Position numbers and translations under genes: made by a program
Assembly (NCBI RefSeq): GCF_900232995.1
Contig: NZ_OCVX01000005.1
Span: 365,180 to 409,877 of the forward strand
DNA length: 44,698 bases
Source of the DNA: Mycobacterium simulans
GTDB lineage: Bacteria > Actinomycetota > Actinomycetes > Mycobacteriales > Mycobacteriaceae
Reading direction: 5' to 3'
In this document: positions 8,301-15,535 of the stretch, piece after piece
How positions within the stretch are numbered: the first letter of the stretch is position 1
Layout: each line of letters opens with the position of its first letter
The notes under the pieces: generated by a model
Told to the model about the DNA's origin: nothing
The model's database searches: none
Seen by the model: the letters and a program-made list of their open reading frames with translations, nothing else

Positions 8301-8779
8301 AACAACGGAAACCGCATCGCGGTTGCTTCCCGATCCAGGAAAGACAGCAGCTCATCGACCGAGGAAGATGGTGCCGATGACATCAGCACGGGCAGTCCAG
8401 CTTCCCGTGCGGCGGCGAGCGCACGGGCCTTATTCCCGGTCAGCTCAAGCACTTCGGCGCTGGGGCCGACGAACGTGATGCCGGCGGCCGCACACGCCGC
8501 GGCCAGGTCGGGGTTCTCCGACAAAAAGCCGTAACCGGGGTAGATGGCGTCAGCGCCGGCACGGCGAGCCGTCTCGACGATCTCGTCGATGGACAAGTAT
8601 GCGCGCACCGGATGCCCGATTTCACCGATCTGGTAAGACTCGTCGGCCTTGGTTCGATGCAGCGAATTGCGGTCCTCGTACGGATACACCGCTACGGTGC
8701 CCACACCAAGTTCGTAGGCGGCGCGGAACGCCCGGATCGCGATCTCTCCGCGGTTGGCCACCAGGACTTTGGAGAACAC
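5384..8779 (-). CDS. pca: Pyruvate carboxylase
   Basis: This biotin enzyme converts pyruvate, bicarbonate and ATP to oxaloacetate. The single-chain product (1131 aa) has the full order of domains: biotin carboxylase with ATP-grasp (residues ~1-450, starting FSKVLVANRGEIAIR, with the Gly-rich loop VAGGGGRGM), carboxyltransferase TIM barrel (~520-800, TDTTFRDAHQSL with metal ligands; HTHDTPGG), the PC tetramerisation region, and a C-terminal biotinyl domain with EAMKMEAP, its Lys 35 residues from the end. Two GTG codons lie in tandem at 8782 and 8779; the second has better spacing from GAGAGGGG and gives the MFSK start expected for Rv2967c. It lies just upstream of rsmD and downstream of the VKOR/DsbA pair. 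Confidence 0.97.
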   Translation of the reverse strand: MFSKVLVANRGEIAIRAFRAAYELGVGTVAVYPYEDRNSLHRTKADESYQIGEIGHPVRAYLSIDEIVETARRAGADAIYPGYGFLSENPDLAAACAAAGITFVGPSAEVLELTGNKARALAAAREAGLPVLMSSAPSSSVDELLSFLDREATAMRFPLFVKAVAGGGGRGMRRVNDVAVLPEAIEAASREAESAFGDPMVYLEQAVRNPRHIEVQILADTSGNVIHLYERDCSVQRRHQKVIELAPAPNLSVELRDKICADAVAFARHIGFSCAGTVEFLLDASGDYVFIEMNPRIQVEHTVTEEITDVDLVSSQLRIAAGESLDYLGLAQEAVRPHGAALQCRITTEDPANGFRPDTGRISALRTPGGAGIRLDGSTNLGAEIGAHFDSMLVKLTCRGRDFATAVSRARRAMAEFRIRGVSTNIPFLQAVLDDPDFQAGHINTSFIDERPQLLTSRSSADRGTKILNYLADVTVNKPHGTRPSKVYPHDKLPDIDLEAPPPAGSKQRLAELGPEGFARWLKESAAVRVTDTTFRDAHQSLLATRVRTSGLSYVAPYLARMMPQLLSVECWGGATYDVALRFLKEDPWERLATLREAIPNICLQMLLRGRNTVGYTPYPELVTSGFVAEATATGVDIFRIFDALNNLDSMRPAIDAVRETGSAVAEVAMCYTGDLCDPGERLYTLDYYLKLAEQIVAAGAHVLAIKDMAGLLRAPAARRLGTAPRSRFDPPLHVHTHDTPGGQLASYMAAWHAGADAVDGAAAPLAGTTSQPALSSIVAAAANTEYDTGLSLAAVCALEPYWEALRKVYAPFESGLPGPTGRVYRHEIPGGQLSNLRQQAIALGLGDRFEDVEEAYADADRVLGRLIKVTPSSKVVGDLALALVGAGISADEFASEPARFDIPESVLGFLRGELGDPAGGWPEPLRTAALAGRGPARSVQQLTAEDEAALALTGPKRQATLNRLLFPGPTTEFEEHREIYGDTSQLSANQFFFGLRQGEEHRVKLERGVELLIGLEAISEPDERGMRTVMCIINGQLRPVLVRDRSIASAVPTAEKADRGDSGHIAAPFAGVVTVAVSVGDKVSAGQSIATIEAMKMEAPITAPNDGTVERVAVSSTAQVEGGDLLVVVS

Positions 8780-8791
8780 CACTGGCCCCTC

Positions 8792-9430
8792 TCAGACGAG
8801 TGTCGACCAATAGTTCCAGAACCGGACCATGATCATCAGGAGCACCGCCGTGAACCAGAGCGTGACGATCGACCATCGCCATTGGAAGGTCAACCGCAAT
8901 ACGGTGCTCTCCCGGCGTTCGAGCACCGGCCGAAACGCGATGGAGGCCACCACGGCCAGCAGGGTGATCGTGACCGCCCAGACCACCATGCAGTACGGAC
9001 ACAAGGCCCCGATGCGGTACAGGCTCTGGAAAATCAGCCAGTGCACGAACACCGCACCGGTCAGGATCCCGAACGTCAACCCGCTCCAATACCATTGTGG
9101 CAGAGGAACTTTCGTCACCGCCAACACACCCGTTACCACCACCACGGTGAAACCCGCGATGCCGACCAGCGGATTGGGAAATCCCAGCAGCGACGCCTGG
9201 GGTGTCATCATCACCGAGCCGCACGACACTACCGGGTTGACGTTGCACGTCGGCACGTAGTGGGGATCGAGGAGAATCCTGACCTTTTCCACCGTCAACG
9301 CGATCGAGGCGAGCAAGCCGATCACGCCCCCGATCAGCACCCACCATGCGCTGGGAGCCGGTACCTCGATGTCACCTGCCGCGGCCGGATTCAGGTCGCC
9401 GGATCTCTCGGCAGGTTCGGCTGACACCAC
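8792..9430 (-). CDS. Vitamin K epoxide reductase (VKOR) family protein
   Basis: VKOR homologues in actinobacteria re-oxidise DsbA-like proteins and pass the electrons to menaquinone, as DsbB does in E. coli. The 212-residue membrane protein has about five helices. It has the two hallmark Cys pairs: C62/C70 in TCNVNPVVSCGS on the first periplasmic loop and the active-site CPYC (C144/C147). It is the orthologue of Rv2968c. The GTG start is 5 nt downstream of the stop of the DsbA-like gene, so the two form an operon in which the proteins are likely partners in envelope disulfide formation. Confidence 0.94.
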   Translation of the reverse strand: MVSAEPAERSGDLNPAAAGDIEVPAPSAWWVLIGGVIGLLASIALTVEKVRILLDPHYVPTCNVNPVVSCGSVMMTPQASLLGFPNPLVGIAGFTVVVVTGVLAVTKVPLPQWYWSGLTFGILTGAVFVHWLIFQSLYRIGALCPYCMVVWAVTITLLAVVASIAFRPVLERRESTVLRLTFQWRWSIVTLWFTAVLLMIMVRFWNYWSTLV

Positions 9431-9435
9431 AATCG

Positions 9436-10200
9436 TCAGGATGGCTCGCCCGCTGTGATCGCGTCAATGCCCGGCACATTGCCGGCGATCTCTTTGACCT
9501 TGGCAACCAGCGCTTCCGGCGTCGACCACTCGTAGTCGTTGCCATTGAGCTTGATAGTCGGGGTCGCGCGCACATTTGCAGCCGCCGCTAACCCGTCGAC
9601 CATCTCGATGTACTTCCCGCTATTGATGCAGTCCGGCACCTTGCCCACGACGCCGGATTCGCGGGCGATTTCGATCAGCTTCGCGTTGTCGGGAAAGGTC
9701 TTGCCGACTTCGGAGGGTTGGATATTCGGGTCGAACAACGCGCTGTGGAAACGGCGGAACGCCTCGAGCGATTCATCGGCTACGCAATAGGCCGCGGCCG
9801 CCGCCCGCGACGAGTAGTCCTGGTTCCGTGGGCTGCTGAGTATGGCGACCATGGTGTAATCGGCGGCGATAGCGCCGATGTCGATGAGCTTGGACACGGT
9901 CGGCCCGAAGCCGCGTTCGAAATTGCCGCAGGCTGGGCACAGAAAATCCTCGTAAAACGCGATCACCACTTTGGGGTTGCTGGTACCGGGTTGGGTGACC
10001 AGCTTGCTCGACGTCACCCGTACCGCATGGCCCGGTCCGGTGGCACCGTCCGTCTTCTTGTGGTGCGAAGTCACGATGTAGAAGACCAGAGCGGCGGCAA
10101 AGAGCACGATGACCGCGGTTCCGCCGATTTGTAGCAGGCGGCCGAATTTGCCGTCGGGCGATTTCAGGTCGATCCGCGGGGGCTTCTTTTTATCGGCCAC
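9436..10200 (-). CDS. DsbA-like membrane-anchored thiol oxidoreductase
   Basis: This is the orthologue of Rv2969c (M. tuberculosis DsbA). The 254-residue protein has a short cytoplasmic N-terminus, one membrane anchor (about residues 26-45) and an extracytoplasmic thioredoxin-fold domain with the active site FLCPACGNFE (C88/C91), a cis-Pro region in RATPTIKL, and a second Cys pair (AYCVADE and PDCINSG) of the mycobacterial type. It introduces disulfides in exported proteins and is re-oxidised by the adjacent VKOR. GTG at 10200 gives MADKKKPPR, the start expected from the orthologue; GTG at 10218 is an in-frame alternative. Confidence 0.93.
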   Translation of the reverse strand: MADKKKPPRIDLKSPDGKFGRLLQIGGTAVIVLFAAALVFYIVTSHHKKTDGATGPGHAVRVTSSKLVTQPGTSNPKVVIAFYEDFLCPACGNFERGFGPTVSKLIDIGAIAADYTMVAILSSPRNQDYSSRAAAAAYCVADESLEAFRRFHSALFDPNIQPSEVGKTFPDNAKLIEIARESGVVGKVPDCINSGKYIEMVDGLAAAANVRATPTIKLNGNDYEWSTPEALVAKVKEIAGNVPGIDAITAGEPS

Positions 10201-10262
10201 AGGTTCGCTAGTCCTCACGTGTCGGCTTGTCGGGCGACGGCGCCTCTAGCGTACCGGCGGCG

Positions 10263-11384
10263 TTAGCTGCATCGGCTCAGGTGCGCGCGCAGCGCCGAAA
10301 TCAGCTCGCTGGTTCCGGTGGCGCAGCCGCCCCCGAGCTGAAACAGATTGACGAAGCCGTGCGTCAGCGAACCCATACGACGCAGGTCCACCGCCGTACC
10401 CGCAGCTCGCAGCGCCATCGCGTACTCCGCGCCCTCGTCGCGAAGCGGGTCAAACCCCGCGACCGCGATCAGTGCCGGAGCCAGCCCCGACAACGACTCG
10501 GTCAGCGCCGGGGAGACCCGGGGATCGGTCCGCGCGATGCCGGAACCCCTCAGGTATTGCGATTCGAACCAATTAATGTCTCGTCTGGTCAGCAAGAAGC
10601 CGCGGGCGAACAGACTCAGCGATCGGGTTTGTGCGGTGAAGTCGGTCCGCGGGTAGATCAACCACTGCAGCACGGGGGTGGGACCGCCGCTATCGCGGGC
10701 CAATTGGGCCACGACGGCCGCCAGATTGCCGCCCGCACTGTCGCCGCCGACGGCGACCTGTTCGGGGATCGCGCCGAGCTCACCGGCATGTTCGTACGCC
10801 CACTGGAAGGCGGCGTAAGCATCGTCGACGGCGGCTGGGGCGCGATGTTCGGGAGCCAGGCGGTAGTCGACCGATAGCACGTGTACCCCGGCGTCGCGGC
10901 TGGTCAGCCTGCACAATGCGTCATGGGTGTCCAGGTCGCCGAGCGCAAAGCCGCCACCGTGGTAGAAGACCAGCAACGGCGCGGCAACATCGCCGACCGG
11001 CCGGTAGTGCCGAGCCCGGAGCTCACCGTCCGGCCCGGGCAGCACCATGTCGTTCACCTCGACGTGAATCTGCGGACCGGGCATGTCCAGCATGCTCTGC
11101 AACATCAACGACCGGGACGCAGCTGCGTCGTCGTCGACGACCAGGCCGTCGATGCCGAAGGTCCGCTGCCCCGACAGCATCAAGTGCAGCGTTGGATCGA
11201 GAGTGTTGCCGTCGATGACCACCGAACGACCGCCCGTCAGCACCCGCCTGGCCCGGGCTGGAATCCATGGGATGACTTTGATGCCAACGCTGGTGACGGT
11301 GTTCTGCATGCGGCTCGTCCACCGAATCGGTGCGTGCGCAGCCCCGAGGTGGAGGTCCGGTGAGCCTGGCAGACTCTTGGTCAT
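10263..11384 (-). CDS. lipN: Lipase/esterase LipN (hormone-sensitive lipase family)
   Basis: The 373-residue alpha/beta hydrolase has the HSL-family oxyanion motif HGGGFALGD (142-150), nucleophile S216 in GDSAGGN, the acid D312 in FDPLRDEG and H342 in LTHGFVN, so the catalytic triad is complete. It probably hydrolyses short-chain esters; Rv2970c (LipN) is the M. tuberculosis orthologue. ATG at 11384 is chosen because of the upstream AGGGAG site and because the protein begins MTKSLPG. The frame stays open to 11930, but that extension runs through the decayed reductase and into the start of the intact one. The promoter must lie within the pseudogene. Confidence 0.93.
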   Translation of the reverse strand: MTKSLPGSPDLHLGAAHAPIRWTSRMQNTVTSVGIKVIPWIPARARRVLTGGRSVVIDGNTLDPTLHLMLSGQRTFGIDGLVVDDDAAASRSLMLQSMLDMPGPQIHVEVNDMVLPGPDGELRARHYRPVGDVAAPLLVFYHGGGFALGDLDTHDALCRLTSRDAGVHVLSVDYRLAPEHRAPAAVDDAYAAFQWAYEHAGELGAIPEQVAVGGDSAGGNLAAVVAQLARDSGGPTPVLQWLIYPRTDFTAQTRSLSLFARGFLLTRRDINWFESQYLRGSGIARTDPRVSPALTESLSGLAPALIAVAGFDPLRDEGAEYAMALRAAGTAVDLRRMGSLTHGFVNLFQLGGGCATGTSELISALRAHLSRCS

Positions 11385-11408
11385 GGGCTGCTCCCTAGAA
11401 AACCCTCT

Positions 11409-11766
11409 GTGACGCTGAGCGACGGCGGTGCGATCCCCGCTGTTGGACTCGGTGTCTTCCGGATCGAACGAACGGGAGACCGGACGAGCGGTCGCCGATT
11501 CCGATGTGCCCCGCGACCAACTGTACGTGGTGACCAAGTTGGCGCAGACGGTTGCGGCTGGACACCCGCCCAGGGGTTTGATTAGGTGACATATCCAACT
11601 CGGTAATATCGTGGTCCCCAAGTCGGCTAACCCGGAACGGATTGCGAGCAACTTCGACGTGTTCGACTTCGAACTCAGTGCCAACGAAATGGCGTCGATC
11701 TCCTCGCGCGATGACGGAAAACGGCTTGGTCCAAATCCGAGAACCTTCAATTTCACAGGCAGGTGA
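11409..11766 (+). pseudogene. Decayed aldo-keto reductase (paralogue of the next gene)
   Basis: Three pieces of an aldo-keto reductase can be read. VTLSDGGAIPAVGLGVFRIE in frame from 11409 is the N-terminal strand. VADSDVPRDQLYVVTKLAQT (from 11491) is the segment that carries the catalytic Lys. GNIVVPKSANPERIASNF... to NFTGR and TGA at 11764 is the C-terminal end. The first piece is in a different frame from the others, an in-frame TGA follows the second, and about 150 central codons are missing. It is a tandem paralogue of the intact gene that starts 6 nt later and shares its ERIASN.DVFDFEL segment. Confidence 0.82.
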
Positions 11767-11772
11767 GATGAC

Positions 11773-12618
11773 GTGACTGGCGTGTCGGGCGCCGCCGCCG
11801 TACCTTCGATAACCCTCAATGACGAGAACACGATGCCGGTGCTTGGCATGGGCGTCGCGGGATTGTCGGATGACGAGACCGAACGTGCGGTCTCGGCGGC
11901 GCTGGAAATCGGCTGTCGGCTCATCGACACGGCTGCGGTCTATGGCAACGAAGCCGCCGTAGGCCGCGCGATCGCGGCCTCCGGCATTCCTCGCGCGGAG
12001 TTGTTCGTCACCACTAAGCTGGCCACCGCCGACCACGGTTTCAACAGTGCCCAGGACGCGTGCACCGCCAGCTTGGAACGACTCGGCCTCGACTACGTCG
12101 ACCTCTACCTGATTCACTGGCCCGCCCCGCCGGTGGGCAAGTATGTGGACGCGTGGGGCGGCATGATCCAATCCCGCGGCAACGGACATGCCCGGTCGAT
12201 CGGCGTCTCGAACTTCACCGAAGATCATATTTCGACGACCATCGACCTCACATTCGTCACGCCGACGGTCAACCAGATCGAGTTGCACCCATTGCTCAAC
12301 CAGGCCGATATGCGCAAATCAAATGCCCAGCACAACGTTGTCACGCAGTCCTACACTCCGCTGGTTCTCGGAAAGCTGATGAACAACCCAACCGTGGCAT
12401 CGGCTGCCGCGGAATACGGCAAAACACCCGCGCAGATCCTGCTTCGGTGGAACCTGCAACTGGGTAATGCGGTCGTCTTCCGCTCATCGAAAGCCGAACG
12501 CATCGCCAGCAACCTCGACGTGTTCGATTTCGAATTGGCTGCCGAGCACATGGACGCAATCGACCGACTCAATGACGGCACCCGGGTGCGTGAGGATCCG
12601 CTGACTTACGCCGGCTAG
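11773..12618 (+). CDS. Aldo-keto reductase (Rv2971-like)
   Basis: NADPH-dependent aldo-keto reductases reduce aldehydes and ketones. The 281-residue protein begins after a ribosome site (AGGTGAG) at GTG 11773 and carries the full catalytic tetrad: D52 and Y57 in LIDTAAVYGNE, K82 in VTTKLAT and H115 in LIHWP. The C-terminal cofactor-binding segment (VVFRSSKAERIASN) is present. Rv2971, the orthologue, has been linked to detoxification of reactive carbonyls. Its stop and the stop of the convergent nuclease gene share the four bases CTAG at 12615-12618. Confidence 0.93.
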   Translation: MTGVSGAAAVPSITLNDENTMPVLGMGVAGLSDDETERAVSAALEIGCRLIDTAAVYGNEAAVGRAIAASGIPRAELFVTTKLATADHGFNSAQDACTASLERLGLDYVDLYLIHWPAPPVGKYVDAWGGMIQSRGNGHARSIGVSNFTEDHISTTIDLTFVTPTVNQIELHPLLNQADMRKSNAQHNVVTQSYTPLVLGKLMNNPTVASAAAEYGKTPAQILLRWNLQLGNAVVFRSSKAERIASNLDVFDFELAAEHMDAIDRLNDGTRVREDPLTYAG

Positions 12619-13328
12619 CCCGTCGGGCAGGTGGCCGCGGCCTGACGCAGTACGTCGGACGACGGCTGATCCACCGGCAGTGCGTAGCCGCGCAGCACTG
12701 CGATGAACTGCATCGCGTACTGACAGGCGAAAGCCTTGTTGGGTGGCATCCACTGAGCTGGCGGCGAATCGCCCTTGTCCTGATTGGCCTGTCCCTGCAC
12801 CGCCAGCAGGTTGGCCGGATCGTTGGCGAACCGCAGCCGCTCGGGATCGGGCCAGCCATAGGCGCCCATGTCCCATGCGTACGACAGTGGGACGATGTGG
12901 TCGATCTGCACCGACTCGCCGATCTTGGCGCCTCGCTGGAACGCGATGACGGCGTTGGTGTAGGGGTCGTGCAGTGTGCCGGTGGCTACCGCGGCCGGAC
13001 AGCGCTTGATCGAGACATAAGTCTTGTCGACGAGATCACGGTTGAGGATGTCGTCGCGGGTGTCGCAGCCGTTATGCCCGCCCGGCGCGTCGTTGTTGTC
13101 GTCCCAGGCGTCACCGAAAGCCGACCTGCGGTAGTCGTAGCGGTGGGCCCGCTGGGGCAGCACGGCAATGCCCGCGAGCACATCGGTACCGGGTTGCACG
13201 GTCGGGACATCGGCGCGCGCGGCGAACTCGTCTGCGTGCCGGGTCGCCGAAGATCCCAGCGTTTGATAGGCGACCACCAACGCGAGCACCGCGGCCGCCG
13301 CCAACCACAACAGCGTCCTGCGCGTCAT
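12615..13328 (-). CDS. Exported DUF1524/HNH nuclease-like protein (Rv2972c-like)
   Basis: The 237-residue protein has an N-terminal signal anchor (MTRRTLLWLAAAAVLALVVA) and an extracytoplasmic DUF1524 domain related to GmrSD/HNH nucleases. It has the motif QIDHIVPLSYAWDMGA with the metal-binding Asp-His, followed by FANDPANLLAV (catalytic Asn region) and NQDKGDSPPAQWMP. Four Cys suggest disulfides, which fits export. ATG at 13328 overlaps the recG stop as ATGA, so it is translationally coupled to recG. The frame is open upstream into recG, but the signal sequence fixes the start. Nuclease activity is inferred from the family; the target is unknown. Confidence 0.88.
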   Translation of the reverse strand: MTRRTLLWLAAAAVLALVVAYQTLGSSATRHADEFAARADVPTVQPGTDVLAGIAVLPQRAHRYDYRRSAFGDAWDDNNDAPGGHNGCDTRDDILNRDLVDKTYVSIKRCPAAVATGTLHDPYTNAVIAFQRGAKIGESVQIDHIVPLSYAWDMGAYGWPDPERLRFANDPANLLAVQGQANQDKGDSPPAQWMPPNKAFACQYAMQFIAVLRGYALPVDQPSSDVLRQAAATCPTG

Positions 13329-15532
13329 GATTTGTCCAGGTACTCGATGCGGTCGGTGTTGGTGAATCGCGCTGCCAGCAGCGCTAATTCGGGATTGTTG
13401 GGGTTCTCGTAGGCCTGGATGCAGAAGTCCCGCGCGGCCACGATGTACTCCTCGTGTTCGGCCAGTGACAGCAACCGCAGCGTGATCGCCTTGCCGGATT
13501 GGTTGCGGCCCAGCACATCTCCTTCCTTGCGCTCCTTGAGGTCCAGGTCGGCAAGGGCGAACCCGTCCATGGTCCCGGCGACGGCACGCAGTCGCTGACC
13601 CGACGGCGAATCCGGCGGCACCCAACTGGCCAGCAGACACACGCTGGGATGCTCGCCGCGGCCGATGCGGCCACGAAGCTGATGCAATTGACTGATACCG
13701 AACCGGTCGGCATCCATCACCAGCATGACCGTGGCGTTGGGGACGTCGACGCCAACCTCGATAACCGTGGTACACACCAGCACGTCGACCTCACCGGCCC
13801 GGAAGGCCGCCATGGCGGTGTCCTTGTCGTCGGCCGACAGCCGTCCGTGCATGAGCGCGAGCCGCAAGTCTGCGAGTTCGGCGGAACGCAACCGGGCGAA
13901 CAGACCTTCCGCCGTCGCCGATGGGCGGCCGCCTTCTTGAGAGTCCCCGTCATCGGACTCGTCGATTCGAGGCGCCACCACATAGGCCTGACGGCCGGCA
14001 GAGGCCTCTTCGATGATGCGCTGCCAGGCACGGTCAAGCCAGGCGGGCTTGTCCTTGACGAAGATGACGTTGGTGGCGATCGGCTGGCGCCCGAGTGGAA
14101 GTTCGCGCAGCGTCGAGGTTTCCAGGTCGCCGTAGACGGTGAGCGCGACGGTGCGCGGTATCGGCGTCGCGGTCATCACCAGCAAGTGCGGGGTTATGCC
14201 GGCGGGGGCCTTGGCGCGCAATTGATCTCGCTGCTCGACACCAAACCGGTGTTGCTCGTCGACCACCACCATGCCCAGGTTGTGAAAGTCAACGGCCTCC
14301 TGCAGCAGCGCGTGCGTGCCGATGACGATGCCGACCTGACCGCCGGCGATCTCGGCGCGAACTTGCTTTTTCTGCCCCGCAGTCATCGAGCCGGTGAGCA
14401 GTGCCACCCGGGTGGCATTTTCGGCCCCGCCCAACTGGCCGCCCATGGCCAACGGCCCCAGGACGTCGCGGATCGATCGCAAATGTTGTGCGGCAAGGAC
14501 TTCCGTCGGAGCCAGCAGCGCGCACTGGTAACCCGCGTCGACCATCTGCAGCATCGCCAGCACCGCAACGATCGTCTTGCCCGAGCCCACTTCGCCTTGC
14601 AGTAGGCGATTCAGCGGGCGGGTCGCCGCGAGCCCGTCGGACAACACGTCGAGCACCTCGCGCTGACCAGCGGTCAGCTCAAAGGGCAACCGCGCCAACA
14701 GTTCCGCGGCCAAACCGTCCGACCGCCGCGGCGCGGGGGGTCCCGATTCCGACAGCTCACCGTGCCGTCGCGCCACCAACGCCCACTGCAGACCCACGGC
14801 CTCGTCGAACGTCAGTCGTTCGCGGGCGCGCTCGCGTTCGGATTCACTCTCAGCCAGGTGGATGGCACGCAGCGCCTCGTCCTCGGAGATCAGGCCGTGC
14901 TCGGCGCGCAGCGCGTCGGGTAGCGGATCAGACACCGGGTCAAGCACATCGAGCACCTGACGCACGCACCTGAAGATGTCCCAGCTCTGCATCTTCGTGC
15001 TGGCCGGATAGATCGGGAAGAAGCGACGTTCGAACGCCGATATCAAATCCTCGCTGCTGTTCGCCTGGGACACGTCGGCAATGGCTTTCATCGACTTGGT
15101 GCCGTGGTGTTTGCCGTCCGGCGAGTCAAGGATGAGGAACGCGGGGTGCGTGAGCTGCATCGCGCCCTTGTAGTAACTGACTTCCCCGGACAACATGACT
15201 TTCGTGTCCTTGGTCAGCCCCTTGCTGATGAACCTCGGGTTGAAGAACGTGGCGGTCACCTTGTTACGTGGCGAGCCCAGGGTGACGCGCAGGAACTTTT
15301 TCGACGGGTCCTTTTTCGCCGATTGCATCACCGCTGAGGTGATCGTGTCGATCAGAGTGATGTGCTCGCCCGGCTCCGGCCGCTCGCTGCCAAGGCGGGA
15401 CGCGCTTTCGGTGTAGCTGCGCGGATAGTGCCGCAGCAGATCGTCGACCGTCCGGATGCCGAACTCCTCGTCGAGGAGATTGGCGGCCTTGGCTCCGACG
15501 GTGTAATCCAATCGATCGCCTAGTGACAGCAC
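13325..15532 (-). CDS. recG: ATP-dependent DNA helicase RecG
   Basis: RecG remodels stalled replication forks and branched recombination intermediates. The 735-residue protein has the N-terminal OB-fold wedge domain (residues ~50-160), Walker A GEVGSGKT, the DExH-like motif VVDEQHRFG, the TATPIPRT motif and the C-terminal helicase half with GRIGRGEHPS and the TRG-type region. Length is close to M. tuberculosis RecG (737 aa). It starts at GTG 15532, 3 nt after the stop of the DhaL-domain gene, and overlaps the following nuclease gene by ATGA, so the three genes form one operon. Confidence 0.96.
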   Translation of the reverse strand: MLSLGDRLDYTVGAKAANLLDEEFGIRTVDDLLRHYPRSYTESASRLGSERPEPGEHITLIDTITSAVMQSAKKDPSKKFLRVTLGSPRNKVTATFFNPRFISKGLTKDTKVMLSGEVSYYKGAMQLTHPAFLILDSPDGKHHGTKSMKAIADVSQANSSEDLISAFERRFFPIYPASTKMQSWDIFRCVRQVLDVLDPVSDPLPDALRAEHGLISEDEALRAIHLAESESERERARERLTFDEAVGLQWALVARRHGELSESGPPAPRRSDGLAAELLARLPFELTAGQREVLDVLSDGLAATRPLNRLLQGEVGSGKTIVAVLAMLQMVDAGYQCALLAPTEVLAAQHLRSIRDVLGPLAMGGQLGGAENATRVALLTGSMTAGQKKQVRAEIAGGQVGIVIGTHALLQEAVDFHNLGMVVVDEQHRFGVEQRDQLRAKAPAGITPHLLVMTATPIPRTVALTVYGDLETSTLRELPLGRQPIATNVIFVKDKPAWLDRAWQRIIEEASAGRQAYVVAPRIDESDDGDSQEGGRPSATAEGLFARLRSAELADLRLALMHGRLSADDKDTAMAAFRAGEVDVLVCTTVIEVGVDVPNATVMLVMDADRFGISQLHQLRGRIGRGEHPSVCLLASWVPPDSPSGQRLRAVAGTMDGFALADLDLKERKEGDVLGRNQSGKAITLRLLSLAEHEEYIVAARDFCIQAYENPNNPELALLAARFTNTDRIEYLDKS

Positions 15533-15535
15533 GGG

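Noticed and set aside
11385..11930. N-terminal extension of lipN on the minus strand
   Set aside because: The region reads as a decayed and an intact aldo-keto reductase on the plus strand; LipN starts at 11384.
13329..13775. N-terminal extension of the DUF1524 gene
   Set aside because: It lies entirely within recG; the signal sequence MTRRTLLWL and the ATGA overlap fix the start.
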